NCBI RefSeq assembly: GCF_900114015.1
Contig: NZ_FORN01000049.1
Coordinates: 1-45,218 of the forward strand
Direction: 5' to 3'
Length of the DNA stretch: 45,218 nucleotides
Source: Caulobacter sp. UNC279MFTsu5.1
GTDB taxonomy: Bacteria; Pseudomonadota; Alphaproteobacteria; Caulobacterales; Caulobacteraceae
Numbering within the stretch: position 1 is the stretch's first letter; every line of letters starts with the position of its first letter. Shown here piece by piece: positions 23,197 through 34,454 of the stretch. Position numbers and translations under genes: made by a program. The notes under the pieces were generated by a model. The model ran no database searches. It was not told the DNA's origin and saw only the letters and a list, made by a program, of their open reading frames with translations.

Positions 23197-25509
23197 TTAG
23201 AACCCGAACTCCGGCTGGGCCGCTCCCGGCTGCTGGGTCTCCGGCAAATGGCAGGTGAAGGTCGAGCCCGCGCCGGGCTCGCTCTCCAGCGCCACCCAGC
23301 CGCCGTGCAGCTCGACCAGCGCCTTGACCAGGGCCAGGCCCAGGCCCGGGCCGCCGCGGTCGCGGCCGACGAAGCGGTCGAAGATGTGGGCCTGGACGTG
23401 GAAGGGCACGCCGCGGCCGGTGTCCGACACGTCCAGCCGCACCTCGCCCAGGGCGCGCCGCGCCGACAGGGTGACCACCCCGTCCGGCGGGGTCTGGCGC
23501 AGGGCGTTCTCGATCAGGTGGTCCAGGATCTGCGACAGCCGCTTGTGGTCGCCGCGGATCAGGCCGACGTCCTTGTCGCATTCCACCGACAGCGTCACCC
23601 CGCCCAGCTGGGCGGGCTTCAGCGAGCGTTCCTGGGCGTCGGCCAGCAGGCCGGCCACGCGGATGTCCTCGATCTCCAGCGCCATCTCGCCGGCGTCGAT
23701 CTGGGCCATGTCCAGCACGTCGTCGATCGAGCGGGCCAGCTGGGTGGCGGCGGCGCGCACCGAGGCCACGTGGCCGCGGCTGCGTTCGGAGAGGCCGTCG
23801 GCCCGCTCCAGCAGCTCCGAATAGCCGATGATCGTCGTCAGCGGGGTACGCAGCTCATAGGAGACGTTGCCGACGAAGTCGCGCTTGAGCCGCTCGGCCT
23901 CGGTCAGGGCCGCCGAGCGGTCGTCCAGGGCGTTCTGCAGGGCGCGGGTGTCGGTGACGTCGGCGAAGGCGATCAGGGTCGCGCCGTCCGGCAGCGGGCG
24001 GCTCTGATAGACGACGATCCGGTTGTCCGAGGTGCGGGTCTCGCCCGAGGTCGGGGCGCGCATCTGCGGGTCGGGATCGGCCACCCGGCCCTTCAGTTCG
24101 CGCCAGAAGCTCAGGTCGTGCAGGCGCGGCACGCACAGCTCGACCACGCCCTCGAAGTCGACCGCCGCCTCCAGGGCCTGGGCCGAGACGTTCCAGAAGC
24201 TTTCGAAGGCCTCGTTGTGCAGCCGCAGCCGGCCGTCCGAGCCGAACACCGCCACCGCGTCGTTCAGCTTGTCCAACGTGGCCTGCTGCACCTGGATCAG
24301 GGCGTTGTACTGGGCCTTCAGCCGCAGTTCGCCGGTGATGTCGGAATAGAGCAGCAGCATGCCGCCCAGCGGGTGGGGCTGGCGCACGACGCGCAGGGTG
24401 CGGCCGTCGGGCAGGTCCCACATCTCGTCGGGCTGGGGCCCCAGGTCCTCGTAGCGCGCCAGCTCGGCGGCCTTCCACCGCGCATAGTCAACCGTTTCGG
24501 GGAGCCTGCGGCGCTGGCGCAGGCGGTCCAAGACCTCGCCGTGGGTCGGGCGCTCGGCCAGCCAGGCCGGCTCCAGGCCCCACAGCTCGGCGAAGGCGGT
24601 GTTGTGGAAGGCCAGGCGCCGACCGGCGCTGAAGATCGCCACGCCGTCGGCGATGTGGTTCAGCGTCTCGTCGTGGGCGGCGACGTGCTTCTTCAGCGCG
24701 TCGCGCATGTCCTCGACCTCGGTGACGTCGCTGCTGAACACCCCGACCCCGCCGCCGTCCAACGGCTGGGCCGAGAAGCGAAGGGCGCGGCGGCGGCCGT
24801 CCAGCGGCACCCAGCGCACCAGCTCGCGCAGCTCGCCGGCCTTGGCGGCCTCGATCGCCAGGGCGTCGGCGGCCCGGTCGATCGACTTGTTGTCGCGCGC
24901 CGCGTCGGCGGCCGTCTCGACCCCGACGACCCGTAGATAGGCCGCGTTGCCCCAGACCGGCGCGCCGTCGGCGCCCGAGATCCAGGCCGGCTCGACCAGG
25001 CCGTTCATGAAGGCGGCGAAGCGATGGGCGTCGGGCAGGCCGGTCTCGTCGGCGGCGGCCGCGGCCAGGCGCAGCCAGGCCCGGGTCCCGGCCGCCCGGC
25101 CCTCGACCACCACGCCGCCGCGCGCGCCGCGCGTTTCGAAGGCGCAGGCCTCGCCCTGCTCGAACAGGGCCTTCAGCTTGTGGGCGTGGGACGGATCGGC
25201 CTGCGTCAGGGCCACGACCACGGCCTGGGCGTCGGCGGCGACGTCGAGGATCCCGGCGCATTCGGCCAGGGCGTCCCCGCCGGAGACCAGGTCGACGCCG
25301 TGGTCGTGCAGGACGACCACCGCGGTCTCGAAGGCCTCGGCCGCCCCCTGGCTGTCCATCAGCCGCGTCTCCAGCGCCGTGGCGCGGGCTTTCAGGCGGG
25401 CGAGGTGGTCCTCGAACCGCCGTCGTTGCGACATGGCCCACAGGGTGGCGCATAGGGCCAGGCAGACCGCGCCGGCCGTCGCGGCCAGGATCAAGTCGGA
25501 CGAGGTCAT
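23197..25509 (-). CDS. divL: DivL, atypical tyrosine-containing histidine-kinase-like cell fate regulator
   Basis: 770 residues. One N-terminal membrane span (residues ~5-26), a short coiled coil, several PAS-like modules (~165-270, ~280-395, ~405-525), a DHp domain and a HATPase domain (N box HLIENALRQTPPDG, G1 VSDTGRGVP, G2 GGPGLGLALVKALVELHGG). The DHp motif reads GNVSYELRTPL, so residue 551 is tyrosine where kinases have histidine. This is the hallmark of Caulobacter DivL (Tyr550 there), and length and domain order agree. DivL is an essential polar regulator that binds DivK and controls CckA and thereby CtrA. The gene is monocistronic, with two GANTC sites about 45 bases upstream. Confidence 0.95.
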   Translation of the reverse strand: MTSSDLILAATAGAVCLALCATLWAMSQRRRFEDHLARLKARATALETRLMDSQGAAEAFETAVVVLHDHGVDLVSGGDALAECAGILDVAADAQAVVVALTQADPSHAHKLKALFEQGEACAFETRGARGGVVVEGRAAGTRAWLRLAAAAADETGLPDAHRFAAFMNGLVEPAWISGADGAPVWGNAAYLRVVGVETAADAARDNKSIDRAADALAIEAAKAGELRELVRWVPLDGRRRALRFSAQPLDGGGVGVFSSDVTEVEDMRDALKKHVAAHDETLNHIADGVAIFSAGRRLAFHNTAFAELWGLEPAWLAERPTHGEVLDRLRQRRRLPETVDYARWKAAELARYEDLGPQPDEMWDLPDGRTLRVVRQPHPLGGMLLLYSDITGELRLKAQYNALIQVQQATLDKLNDAVAVFGSDGRLRLHNEAFESFWNVSAQALEAAVDFEGVVELCVPRLHDLSFWRELKGRVADPDPQMRAPTSGETRTSDNRIVVYQSRPLPDGATLIAFADVTDTRALQNALDDRSAALTEAERLKRDFVGNVSYELRTPLTTIIGYSELLERADGLSERSRGHVASVRAAATQLARSIDDVLDMAQIDAGEMALEIEDIRVAGLLADAQERSLKPAQLGGVTLSVECDKDVGLIRGDHKRLSQILDHLIENALRQTPPDGVVTLSARRALGEVRLDVSDTGRGVPFHVQAHIFDRFVGRDRGGPGLGLALVKALVELHGGWVALESEPGAGSTFTCHLPETQQPGAAQPEFGF

Positions 25510-25549
25510 CAGGCTTGTCGTCGGCCCCCGGGCTGCTGACGTGGTTAGC

Positions 25550-25560
25550 GAATCAGATTC
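25550..25560. promoter_or_regulatory. Paired GANTC methylation sites in the divL promoter region
   Basis: GAATC (25550-25554) and GATTC (25556-25560) are separated by one base, 41-51 bases upstream of the divL ATG and about 90 bases upstream of the divergent metallopeptidase gene. GANTC is the CcrM methyltransferase target. Pairs in promoters are typical of GcrA/CcrM-controlled cell-cycle genes in Caulobacter. Confidence 0.6.
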
Positions 25561-25646
25561 ACAGATTAGGCCGCGCGTGGCCAGAGCGCGATGAGCGCCG
25601 CCGTCACGGCCTTTCCGAGGCGACGACGGCGGCCTATCTAGCGACC

Positions 25647-26402
25647 ATGACCTGGACCGATCCCCTGGCCGCGACCCTGGCCCCGTCGCCGGACGACTTC
25701 GCCGCCCTGGCGCGCCGGGCTTTCGACGACCTGCCCGAAGACTTCCGCCGCCAAGCCGGCGCGCTGGCCTTCCGCATCGACGACTTCGCCACGGACGCGG
25801 TGTTGGACGAGCAAGGGGTTGAGGATCCGTTCGCGCTGACGGGCCTGCTCCAGGGCGGCCATCCTGGCCCGCCGACGCTGGTTCTCTATCGCCGGCCGAT
25901 CCTCGACGAATGGTGCGAGCGCGGCGACATCGCCCTGGGCGAGCTGGTCGCCCAGGTGGTGGCGGACGAACTGGGCCAGGTCGCGCCGTCCGGCGCTTGG
26001 CCCGGGGAAGGCTGGAGCGGGGTCCGATCGCCGTCGCTGGCGGATTTCGCGGCGCTCGCCGCCCATGCGCTGGCCAACCTTCCGCTGGCGATCAAGGCGG
26101 CGGTCGGGGACGTCCAGATCCGGGTCGAGGACTTCGCCGACGACGAGACGCTCGATGCATTGGAGATCGAAGACGCCTTCGAGCTGACCGGGGTCTACGA
26201 GGGCGTCGACCTGCCGCGGCGCAGCGTGTTCGACGTGGCGCCGTCGCCCTCGAGCATCCGGCTCTTCCGCCGTCCGATCCTGGACGAATGGTGCGAGGGC
26301 GAAGTCGGCTTCCAGGCGCTGGTCGAGCACGTCTTCGTGCACGAAGCGGCCCACCATTTCGGCTTCAGCGACGCCGGCATCGAGCACGTCGAGCAGTCGT
26401 AG
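25647..26402 (+). CDS. Metallopeptidase (zincin) family protein with tandem duplicated domain
   Basis: About 251 residues made of two copies of one module. Copy 1 is residues ~13-111 and copy 2 ~128-251; they share DFAALA, IEDxFELTG and RRPILDEWCE. Copy 2 carries HEAAHHFGFSD (His232, His236, Asp242), the HExxHxxGxxD zinc motif of the small acidic metallopeptidase (Zincin_1) family. In copy 1 the same place reads DELGQ (107-111), so both metal histidines are lost. The normal family protein has a single ~120-residue module, so this is an internal duplication. The start ATG 25647 fits the N-terminal module; open frame further upstream runs through the divL promoter. The substrate is unknown. Confidence 0.8.
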   Translation: MTWTDPLAATLAPSPDDFAALARRAFDDLPEDFRRQAGALAFRIDDFATDAVLDEQGVEDPFALTGLLQGGHPGPPTLVLYRRPILDEWCERGDIALGELVAQVVADELGQVAPSGAWPGEGWSGVRSPSLADFAALAAHALANLPLAIKAAVGDVQIRVEDFADDETLDALEIEDAFELTGVYEGVDLPRRSVFDVAPSPSSIRLFRRPILDEWCEGEVGFQALVEHVFVHEAAHHFGFSDAGIEHVEQS

Positions 26403-26411
26403 GGGACCTAG

Positions 26412-26470
26412 CGGTTGTCATCCCGGATCTTCGCGCCGCGCGCTCGTCCGGGATGACAACCGTTGTTTTA
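26412..26470. terminator. Bidirectional terminator between the metallopeptidase and amine oxidase genes
   Basis: A perfect 16-bp stem (26412-26427 with 26447-26462; core GGTTGTCATCCCGGA) with a 19-base loop, followed by TTGTTTTA. It starts ten bases after the metallopeptidase stop codon and ends at the stop codon of the facing amine oxidase gene. Confidence 0.85.
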
Positions 26471-28027
26471 AGCCGCCGAGACCCGCGCCTGGATCAGCCG
26501 GAGGGCTTCGTGGGCCGACAGGGCCGCGCCCTCCTGCCAGGCGTTGATGTAGCTCATGTGCTCGCCGGCGAAGTAGAAGGCGCCGTCGGGCTTGCACAGT
26601 TCGGCGTAGTCGGTGGCGCGCTGTTCTTCCTTCCAGCCCACGGCGACGCCCTCGCTGTAGGGCGTCTGCTTCCACGAGACGGTGAAGGGCCTGGCCAGTT
26701 CCTGGCCGTGGCCGGGGTGGAACTTGTCGATCACCTTGCGCGACAGGGCGAAGCGCTCGTCGAACGACATGGCCGCGTACTTGGCCGGATTGTCGGGTCC
26801 CGAGAAGCCGATCGAATAGGCCCCGACCAGGATGCCGGTCTTCTCGCCGATGCCGCCGCTGGGATACCAGACCAGCTCGTTGGCCTCGTCGGTCCAGCCG
26901 AGGCCCCCGTACTGGAAGTCGTCCTGCTCCCAGAACCGCCGGCTCTCCCAGGCCACCTTGGTGCCATGGTGGTACTCGGCCGCGGCGATCGCCGATTTCA
27001 CGCGCGGGCTGAAGTCGGACGGGATCTTGGCCAGCACCGGCAGCGGGATCGTGCAGAGGCAGAAGTCGGCCTCCAGCGTCTGCGCGCCGGCCTTGTCGGC
27101 ATAGACGATCTTCACGCCCTTGGGCGTCTTGCGCAGCTCCTTGACCACGGCCTCGAACTTCACCGCGGACTTCACCTGCTCGTAGAGGGCGTAGGAGATC
27201 CGGTCCATGCCGCCGACCGGCTGCAGCATGGTGGCCTGCATGTCGATGATCTCCTCGAAGATCAGGCTGGCGCCCCAGAACCGCGCCTTCATCATGTCGG
27301 CCATGCGCAGCGGCGGCCCGCCCTTGGGCGGATGGTCGTAGCCGCCGGGCGAGGCCAGGAAGCCGGCCCGGGTCGAGCCCTCGTAGGTGTTCTTCGACAG
27401 GTCGCCGTAGGCCGACAGGTAGCCCAGGAGCTTCTGCTTATCGACGCCGGTCAGCTCCTGGTCCAGGGCGCCCTTGTCGACGGCCTTGGCCAGCAGCTCG
27501 GTGAAGGCCCCGCGGGTGTCGTTGACCGCCTGGCGCTCGGTGACCACCTGGCCGCCGAAGTCCAGCTTGGCCGAGCGGTTGGCGTTGACCATCACCTCCA
27601 GCGGCACGCCCAGCTCCTGGCAGTAGCCGAGGATGGCGTGGTGCCACTGCGGGATGCGGGCCGGGCCGGCGTTGAAATAGTCGTTCGGTCCCTTGGCCCA
27701 GTCGACTACCTGGTCCGGCCGCCCGGTCTGGACGATCTTCGACCCCGACCGCACCGACCAGGCCCGGCCGCCCGGCCGGTCGCGGGCCTCCAGCACCGTG
27801 ACCGCGTAGCCCGCCTTGCGCAGCTCGTAGGCGGCGACCAGCCCGGCGACGCCCGCCCCCAGGATGGCCACCGAAGCGCCCTTGCCGCCGGCCAGGCCCA
27901 GCCTGGGCGCGCCGGCATAGGCGCGCGGCGCGGCCAGCAGGCCCATGCCCATCATAGTGGTGTACAGCGCCCCGTAGCCGCCGGCCTTGCCCACCGACGT
28001 CAGAAACCGGCGTCGCGAAATCCCCAT
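26468..28027 (-). CDS. Tat-exported flavin monoamine/L-amino acid oxidase family protein
   Basis: 519 residues. A twin-arginine signal SRRRFLTSVGKAGG (residues 4-17) followed by a hydrophobic stretch ending near AYA. Then the FAD dinucleotide motif AILGAGVAGLVAAYELRKAGY with EARDRPGGR, and the C-terminal flavin motif FYFAGEHMSYINAWQEGA. It belongs to the flavin amine oxidase superfamily (MAO, LAAO, polyamine oxidase): oxidative deamination to an imine plus H2O2. The folded, cofactor-loaded enzyme would be exported to the periplasm. It starts 13 bases after the amidohydrolase gene, so the two are co-transcribed, which suggests that the hydrolase supplies an amine or amino acid. The substrate cannot be read from sequence. 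Confidence 0.88.
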   Translation of the reverse strand: MGISRRRFLTSVGKAGGYGALYTTMMGMGLLAAPRAYAGAPRLGLAGGKGASVAILGAGVAGLVAAYELRKAGYAVTVLEARDRPGGRAWSVRSGSKIVQTGRPDQVVDWAKGPNDYFNAGPARIPQWHHAILGYCQELGVPLEVMVNANRSAKLDFGGQVVTERQAVNDTRGAFTELLAKAVDKGALDQELTGVDKQKLLGYLSAYGDLSKNTYEGSTRAGFLASPGGYDHPPKGGPPLRMADMMKARFWGASLIFEEIIDMQATMLQPVGGMDRISYALYEQVKSAVKFEAVVKELRKTPKGVKIVYADKAGAQTLEADFCLCTIPLPVLAKIPSDFSPRVKSAIAAAEYHHGTKVAWESRRFWEQDDFQYGGLGWTDEANELVWYPSGGIGEKTGILVGAYSIGFSGPDNPAKYAAMSFDERFALSRKVIDKFHPGHGQELARPFTVSWKQTPYSEGVAVGWKEEQRATDYAELCKPDGAFYFAGEHMSYINAWQEGAALSAHEALRLIQARVSAA

Positions 28028-28040
28028 GGTCGTCCCCTCG

Positions 28041-31000
28041 CTAGACTTGAAGGCTGAAGGTCGGCGTGAAGCCGCAGGCCCCGTCGCAGCACGAAGCGCG
28101 AGCTTGGGCCAGGAAGTCGGGTTCGTGCCACCAGTATTCGGCCGCGGCCTCGCAGACGAAGCGTCGGCCGCCTTCCAGCGACGCATGCCGCGCAGGGTCC
28201 GCGAACGGACCGATCAAATCGGCGATCGTGTGGACCTGGCCGTGCTTGATCACCTTGACGACCTTGGCGGCGTCCTCGATCCGGGCCAGCGGATCGCCGT
28301 CGACCCAGACGAGGTCGGCGTAGTTCCCGGTGGCGATCGACCCCAGCGGCTCGTCCAGATAGTCGCCCGAGGCGCTGGTGGCGGTGACCAGGGCCTCGAA
28401 CGGCGTCATGCCGTAGCGGACCATGGCCCGCAGGTTCATGTGCAGGCTGACGGCGTTGAAGTCGATCGGCGAGTCCGTGCCGGTGGTGATGCGGCCGCCG
28501 GCCCGGACGGTGCGCGCCACCTCGGCGACGTTGCGGGCCAGTGAGGCCAGGATCGGCGTGCGGTCCATGGCCGCCATCTGCTTGGCCCGCTCCAGCAGGC
28601 GAGCATATTCCCACGGCGGATACAGCGCCTTGACGCGCGGGTCGTCGACCAGCGAGCGGTCGTCGCCCAGCAGGGCCGTCGAGGTGAACAGGGTCGGCGT
28701 CCGCGCCGCCTTGCTGGCCACGAAGGCGGCGTTGACGTCCTGGTAGATGTTCCCCAGGGCGCTGACCGTGCGGGAGTAGCCGGTGCGGCTGGTCGCGCCC
28801 AGGTGCTCCATGCCGTCCATGCCCAGGCCCAGGGCCGGATAGTGGTAGTGCGAGGTCAGCGGCAGGCCCTTGGCGTGGGCCCAGGCGATGACTTCCTTCT
28901 GGCGCTCGCCCGACAGGCGGACATAGGTCTTGATCAGGTCGTATGACAGCGCCTCGACCCGCTTCAGCTCCAGCGCCATCTGGCCCGGCTCGGTGACCGG
29001 CCGCATGAAGTTGTAGAAGATCCGCGAGCCGTCGATCGCCTCGCCGGTGGCGTAGTAGCGCGGGCCGATCCGCTTGCCGGACTCGATGGCCTCCTGGTCC
29101 TCGACCGTGTGATAGGCCGGGCCGCCGGGCGAGCGGGTGGTGGTCACGCCCAGCGACAGCCACAGCCGCCCCTCCCGGTCGCCATAGCCGTAGCCCTGCA
29201 TCTGGCGATGGGTGTGCATGTCGATCAGGCCGGGCGTCACCGTGCCGGTCGGCGCGTCTATCACCTGGACGTCCGCCGCCACCTCGCCGCGCGGCGCGAC
29301 GCCGGCGATGCGGCCGTCGGAGATCAGGACGTCGACGTTCTCGCGCAAGGTCGGCGACCGGCCGTCCCACAGGCGGGCGGCGCGGACCACCATCCGTCCC
29401 TTGGGCCGGACATTGGCCCAGGTCAGGCCGTGCGGAACTGTCCTGGGCGCGCCGCCGGTCGCCGCGATCAGCTTCAGCTGGCCGGCCGACAGGTAGATCA
29501 GGCTCTTGCCGTCGCCGCTCCAGCTGACGGCGTCGGTGACCTCGTCGTTCAGCGCCTTGGGCGCTCCCAGCAGCTTGCCGGTCTCGTCGACCGGCGAGAC
29601 GTGCAGCCGGCTGGCGAAGACATAGGCCAGGGCCTTGCCGTCCGGCGACCAGGCCGGGCCGTCGTCGCCGCGCGTGCCCAGCGAGCGGTCGGGCAGGATC
29701 GGGGCGTAGGTTCCCTTGCCGCTGGCCACGTCGACGGTCAGGATCTCGCTGAGCCCCTCGCGGAAGCGGGCCGAATAGGGCTTGAAGGCGGCATAGGCGA
29801 TGGTCCTGTCGCCTGGTCCCCAGCTCGGCTTGCCGGGCTCCCAGAGGTCGCCATAGAGGCGGCGGGTCTCGCCGGTCGCGGCGTCGGCGACGAACAGCCC
29901 GCCGTTCTGGCTGAGGAAGGCGATCGACTTGCCGTCGCGCGACCAGGCGCTGGACACCGCCGCCCCGTCGAACCGGGTCAGCTGGCGGCTGGCGCCGGTG
30001 GCCATGTCGCGCAGCCAGAGGTCCAGCGAGCCGCCCTTGTCGGTCGAATAGGCCAGGGTCTTGCCGTCCGGCGACCAGGCCGGGTCGACCTTGCTGAAGG
30101 CGTCGTTGATCAGCGGCTTGGCCGGGCCGCCGCCGATGTCGAGCAGGTAGAGGTCGTTCAGCGCCCGGAACACCACCTGGCGGCCGTCGGGCGACAGGGT
30201 GGGGCTGCCGATGCCGACCACCGGCCGGGTCCTGGCCGACAAGAAGTCGCGGCTCTTCTTGGTGTAGCGCGGCGTCAGGACGGGAACGGTCGCCGTGAAG
30301 GCCACGACCTTGGCCTCGCCGCCCGGCTTGCGCAGCTTGATCTGGCCGTCGGCGGTGTAGAGGAACTCGCCGGACTTCAGCCACGAGGCGCGGAACGGGA
30401 AGACGTCCTCGCCCCCGACCACGACGCCGGCGGCGTTGCGCAGCTCGGCCTTGCCGTTCTCGATGGCGGTGAAGACCACATCCTGGCCGTCGGGCGTGAA
30501 GGCCGGGCTGGAGACCGAGGCGGCGTTGAAGCGGTCGGCCGAGGCCTTGACCTTGGCCACCGTCCGCCGCGTCCCGTCCAGGCCCTGGACGTCGATGCGG
30601 ACCTTGTCGACGGTGAAGGTCAGGCTCTTGCCGTCCGGCGCCCAGGAGGGTTCGAACTCGTCGCCGGGGCCGGAACTGAAGGCGGTGACCGCGCCGCTGG
30701 CGACGTTCAGCAGGTGGACGCCGTAGCGCCCGCCGCGGTCGCTAGAGAAGGCGATCGTCTTGCCGTCCGGTGACCAGCGCGGCTCGCGGCAGTCGAACGC
30801 GCCCTTGGTCAGCTGTTTCAGACCCGCCCCGTCCGCGCCGATGGTCCAGACGTGGAAATTGCCGTCGCGATAGGACTGGAAGGCGAGGGTCTTGCCGTCC
30901 GGCGACCAGTCGGGCTGGGCGATCTCGTAGACCTCGTCGGTGAGCCGCCTGGCGGCGCCGCCCTCGATCGGGACCAGCCACAGCATGGCGTAGACGTCGA

Positions 31001-31208
31001 AGGCCACGGTCCTGCCGTCGGGCGAGACCGTGGCGCAGATATTGGTGCCCTCGGTGGCGGTGACCTTGCGGGTGTCGGCGGCCAGCGGCTGGTCGGCCGC
31101 CGCCGCGCCGGGCGGTGTCAGGGCGGCGACCCCCGAGGCGGCGATCGCCCCGCCGCCGATCGAGAAAAGCCGGCGGCGGCTGACGCCGCGCCTGGAACTC
31201 TTGGTCAT
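28041..31208 (-). CDS. Tat-exported TolB-like beta-propeller/amidohydrolase fusion
   Basis: 1055 residues. A Tat signal SRRRLFSIGGG (residues 10-20), then about ten WSPDGKT-type blades (residues ~50-590) forming TolB/WD40-like propeller repeats, then a metal-dependent amidohydrolase (~605-1000). Binuclear-site residues are visible: His665 and His667 in DMHTH, Lys760 (DLIKTY, likely carboxylated), His787 (TSHYHYP), His802 (EHLG) and Asp912 (GTDSP). The family includes Xaa-Pro-type and acyl-amino-acid hydrolases. A cysteine cluster SCCDGACGF sits close to the C-terminus. By analogy with prolyl oligopeptidases the propeller may filter substrates. It is the middle gene of receptor-hydrolase-oxidase. 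Confidence 0.88.
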   Translation of the reverse strand: MTKSSRRGVSRRRLFSIGGGAIAASGVAALTPPGAAAADQPLAADTRKVTATEGTNICATVSPDGRTVAFDVYAMLWLVPIEGGAARRLTDEVYEIAQPDWSPDGKTLAFQSYRDGNFHVWTIGADGAGLKQLTKGAFDCREPRWSPDGKTIAFSSDRGGRYGVHLLNVASGAVTAFSSGPGDEFEPSWAPDGKSLTFTVDKVRIDVQGLDGTRRTVAKVKASADRFNAASVSSPAFTPDGQDVVFTAIENGKAELRNAAGVVVGGEDVFPFRASWLKSGEFLYTADGQIKLRKPGGEAKVVAFTATVPVLTPRYTKKSRDFLSARTRPVVGIGSPTLSPDGRQVVFRALNDLYLLDIGGGPAKPLINDAFSKVDPAWSPDGKTLAYSTDKGGSLDLWLRDMATGASRQLTRFDGAAVSSAWSRDGKSIAFLSQNGGLFVADAATGETRRLYGDLWEPGKPSWGPGDRTIAYAAFKPYSARFREGLSEILTVDVASGKGTYAPILPDRSLGTRGDDGPAWSPDGKALAYVFASRLHVSPVDETGKLLGAPKALNDEVTDAVSWSGDGKSLIYLSAGQLKLIAATGGAPRTVPHGLTWANVRPKGRMVVRAARLWDGRSPTLRENVDVLISDGRIAGVAPRGEVAADVQVIDAPTGTVTPGLIDMHTHRQMQGYGYGDREGRLWLSLGVTTTRSPGGPAYHTVEDQEAIESGKRIGPRYYATGEAIDGSRIFYNFMRPVTEPGQMALELKRVEALSYDLIKTYVRLSGERQKEVIAWAHAKGLPLTSHYHYPALGLGMDGMEHLGATSRTGYSRTVSALGNIYQDVNAAFVASKAARTPTLFTSTALLGDDRSLVDDPRVKALYPPWEYARLLERAKQMAAMDRTPILASLARNVAEVARTVRAGGRITTGTDSPIDFNAVSLHMNLRAMVRYGMTPFEALVTATSASGDYLDEPLGSIATGNYADLVWVDGDPLARIEDAAKVVKVIKHGQVHTIADLIGPFADPARHASLEGGRRFVCEAAAEYWWHEPDFLAQARASCCDGACGFTPTFSLQV

Positions 31209-31225
31209 CGTGAACTCCGAGAGGA

Positions 31226-31251
31226 CCGGCCCGGACGCGCGCCCGGGCCGG
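31226..31251 (-). terminator. GC-rich hairpin between receptor and amidohydrolase genes
   Basis: CCGGCCCGG (31226-31234) pairs with CCGGGCCGG (31243-31251) over an 8-base loop, in the 51-base gap after the receptor stop codon and without a T-run. Probably an mRNA-stabilising or attenuating structure that gives more receptor than enzyme, not a full terminator. Confidence 0.45.
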
Positions 31252-31259
31252 CGGCAAGC

Positions 31260-34073
<2,814 letters not shown>

Positions 34074-34121
34074 CGACAATCCCCCATCGTTGCGAAGTCC
34101 GCCGCTCGCGGCCTCCTGACA

Positions 34122-34147
34122 GGACGAGGGGTCGGACGCCGATTTCC
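34122..34147 (-). promoter_or_regulatory. Candidate FecI-type ECF promoter of the receptor operon
   Basis: On the minus strand GGAAAT (complement of 34142-34147), 16 bases, then GTCC (complement of 34122-34125). This resembles the E. coli fecA promoter geometry (GGAAAAT...GTCC), the target of FecI. A start about ten bases beyond would leave a leader of roughly 40 bases to the receptor ATG. Confidence 0.45.
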
Positions 34148-34336
34148 GGCAGTCGCCGGCGCGATTGATCCGATCACGGCCCGACACGCCCGCTTTTGCG
34201 CCAGCTTCGGCGTCGGGCGCCCGTTTCGCATGCGCGTCGGCAAGGCCCTTCGTCGGCGCGGCGGTCTTGGCCGCCGCGCGTTCGTCGCTTTGAATTCTCA
34301 TGAGCATCCCCGCTTCGAAGGTCGCGGGACAATAGG

Positions 34337-34454
34337 GCGATGGGGTCTGTCTATACTAAGCCAGTATACATGCATGGAGGCGCAGATTTACTCATATCGC
34401 CATGGCGAATGAGCGATATTCTTCTCGAATATAAGAAATGGTTGAAATGTGAGC
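34337..34454. other. AT-rich intergenic segment with overlapping inverted repeats
   Basis: The gap between fecR and the receptor gene (34074-34454) has one end far richer in A/T than its surroundings. It contains TATACT/AGTATA (34352-34357, 34363-34368), ATATCGC/GCGATAT (34394-34400, 34413-34419) and ATATTC/GAATAT (34416-34421, 34427-34432). The last two overlap and exclude each other. Only tiny open frames (12-14 codons) are present, and I do not support them as genes. Confidence 0.5.

Noticed and set aside
34337..34454. Tiny open frames that might encode a lasso-peptide precursor or leader peptide for the receptor locus
   Set aside because: Only 12-14 codons, without a recognisable leader/core layout, and no B or C maturation genes are present.
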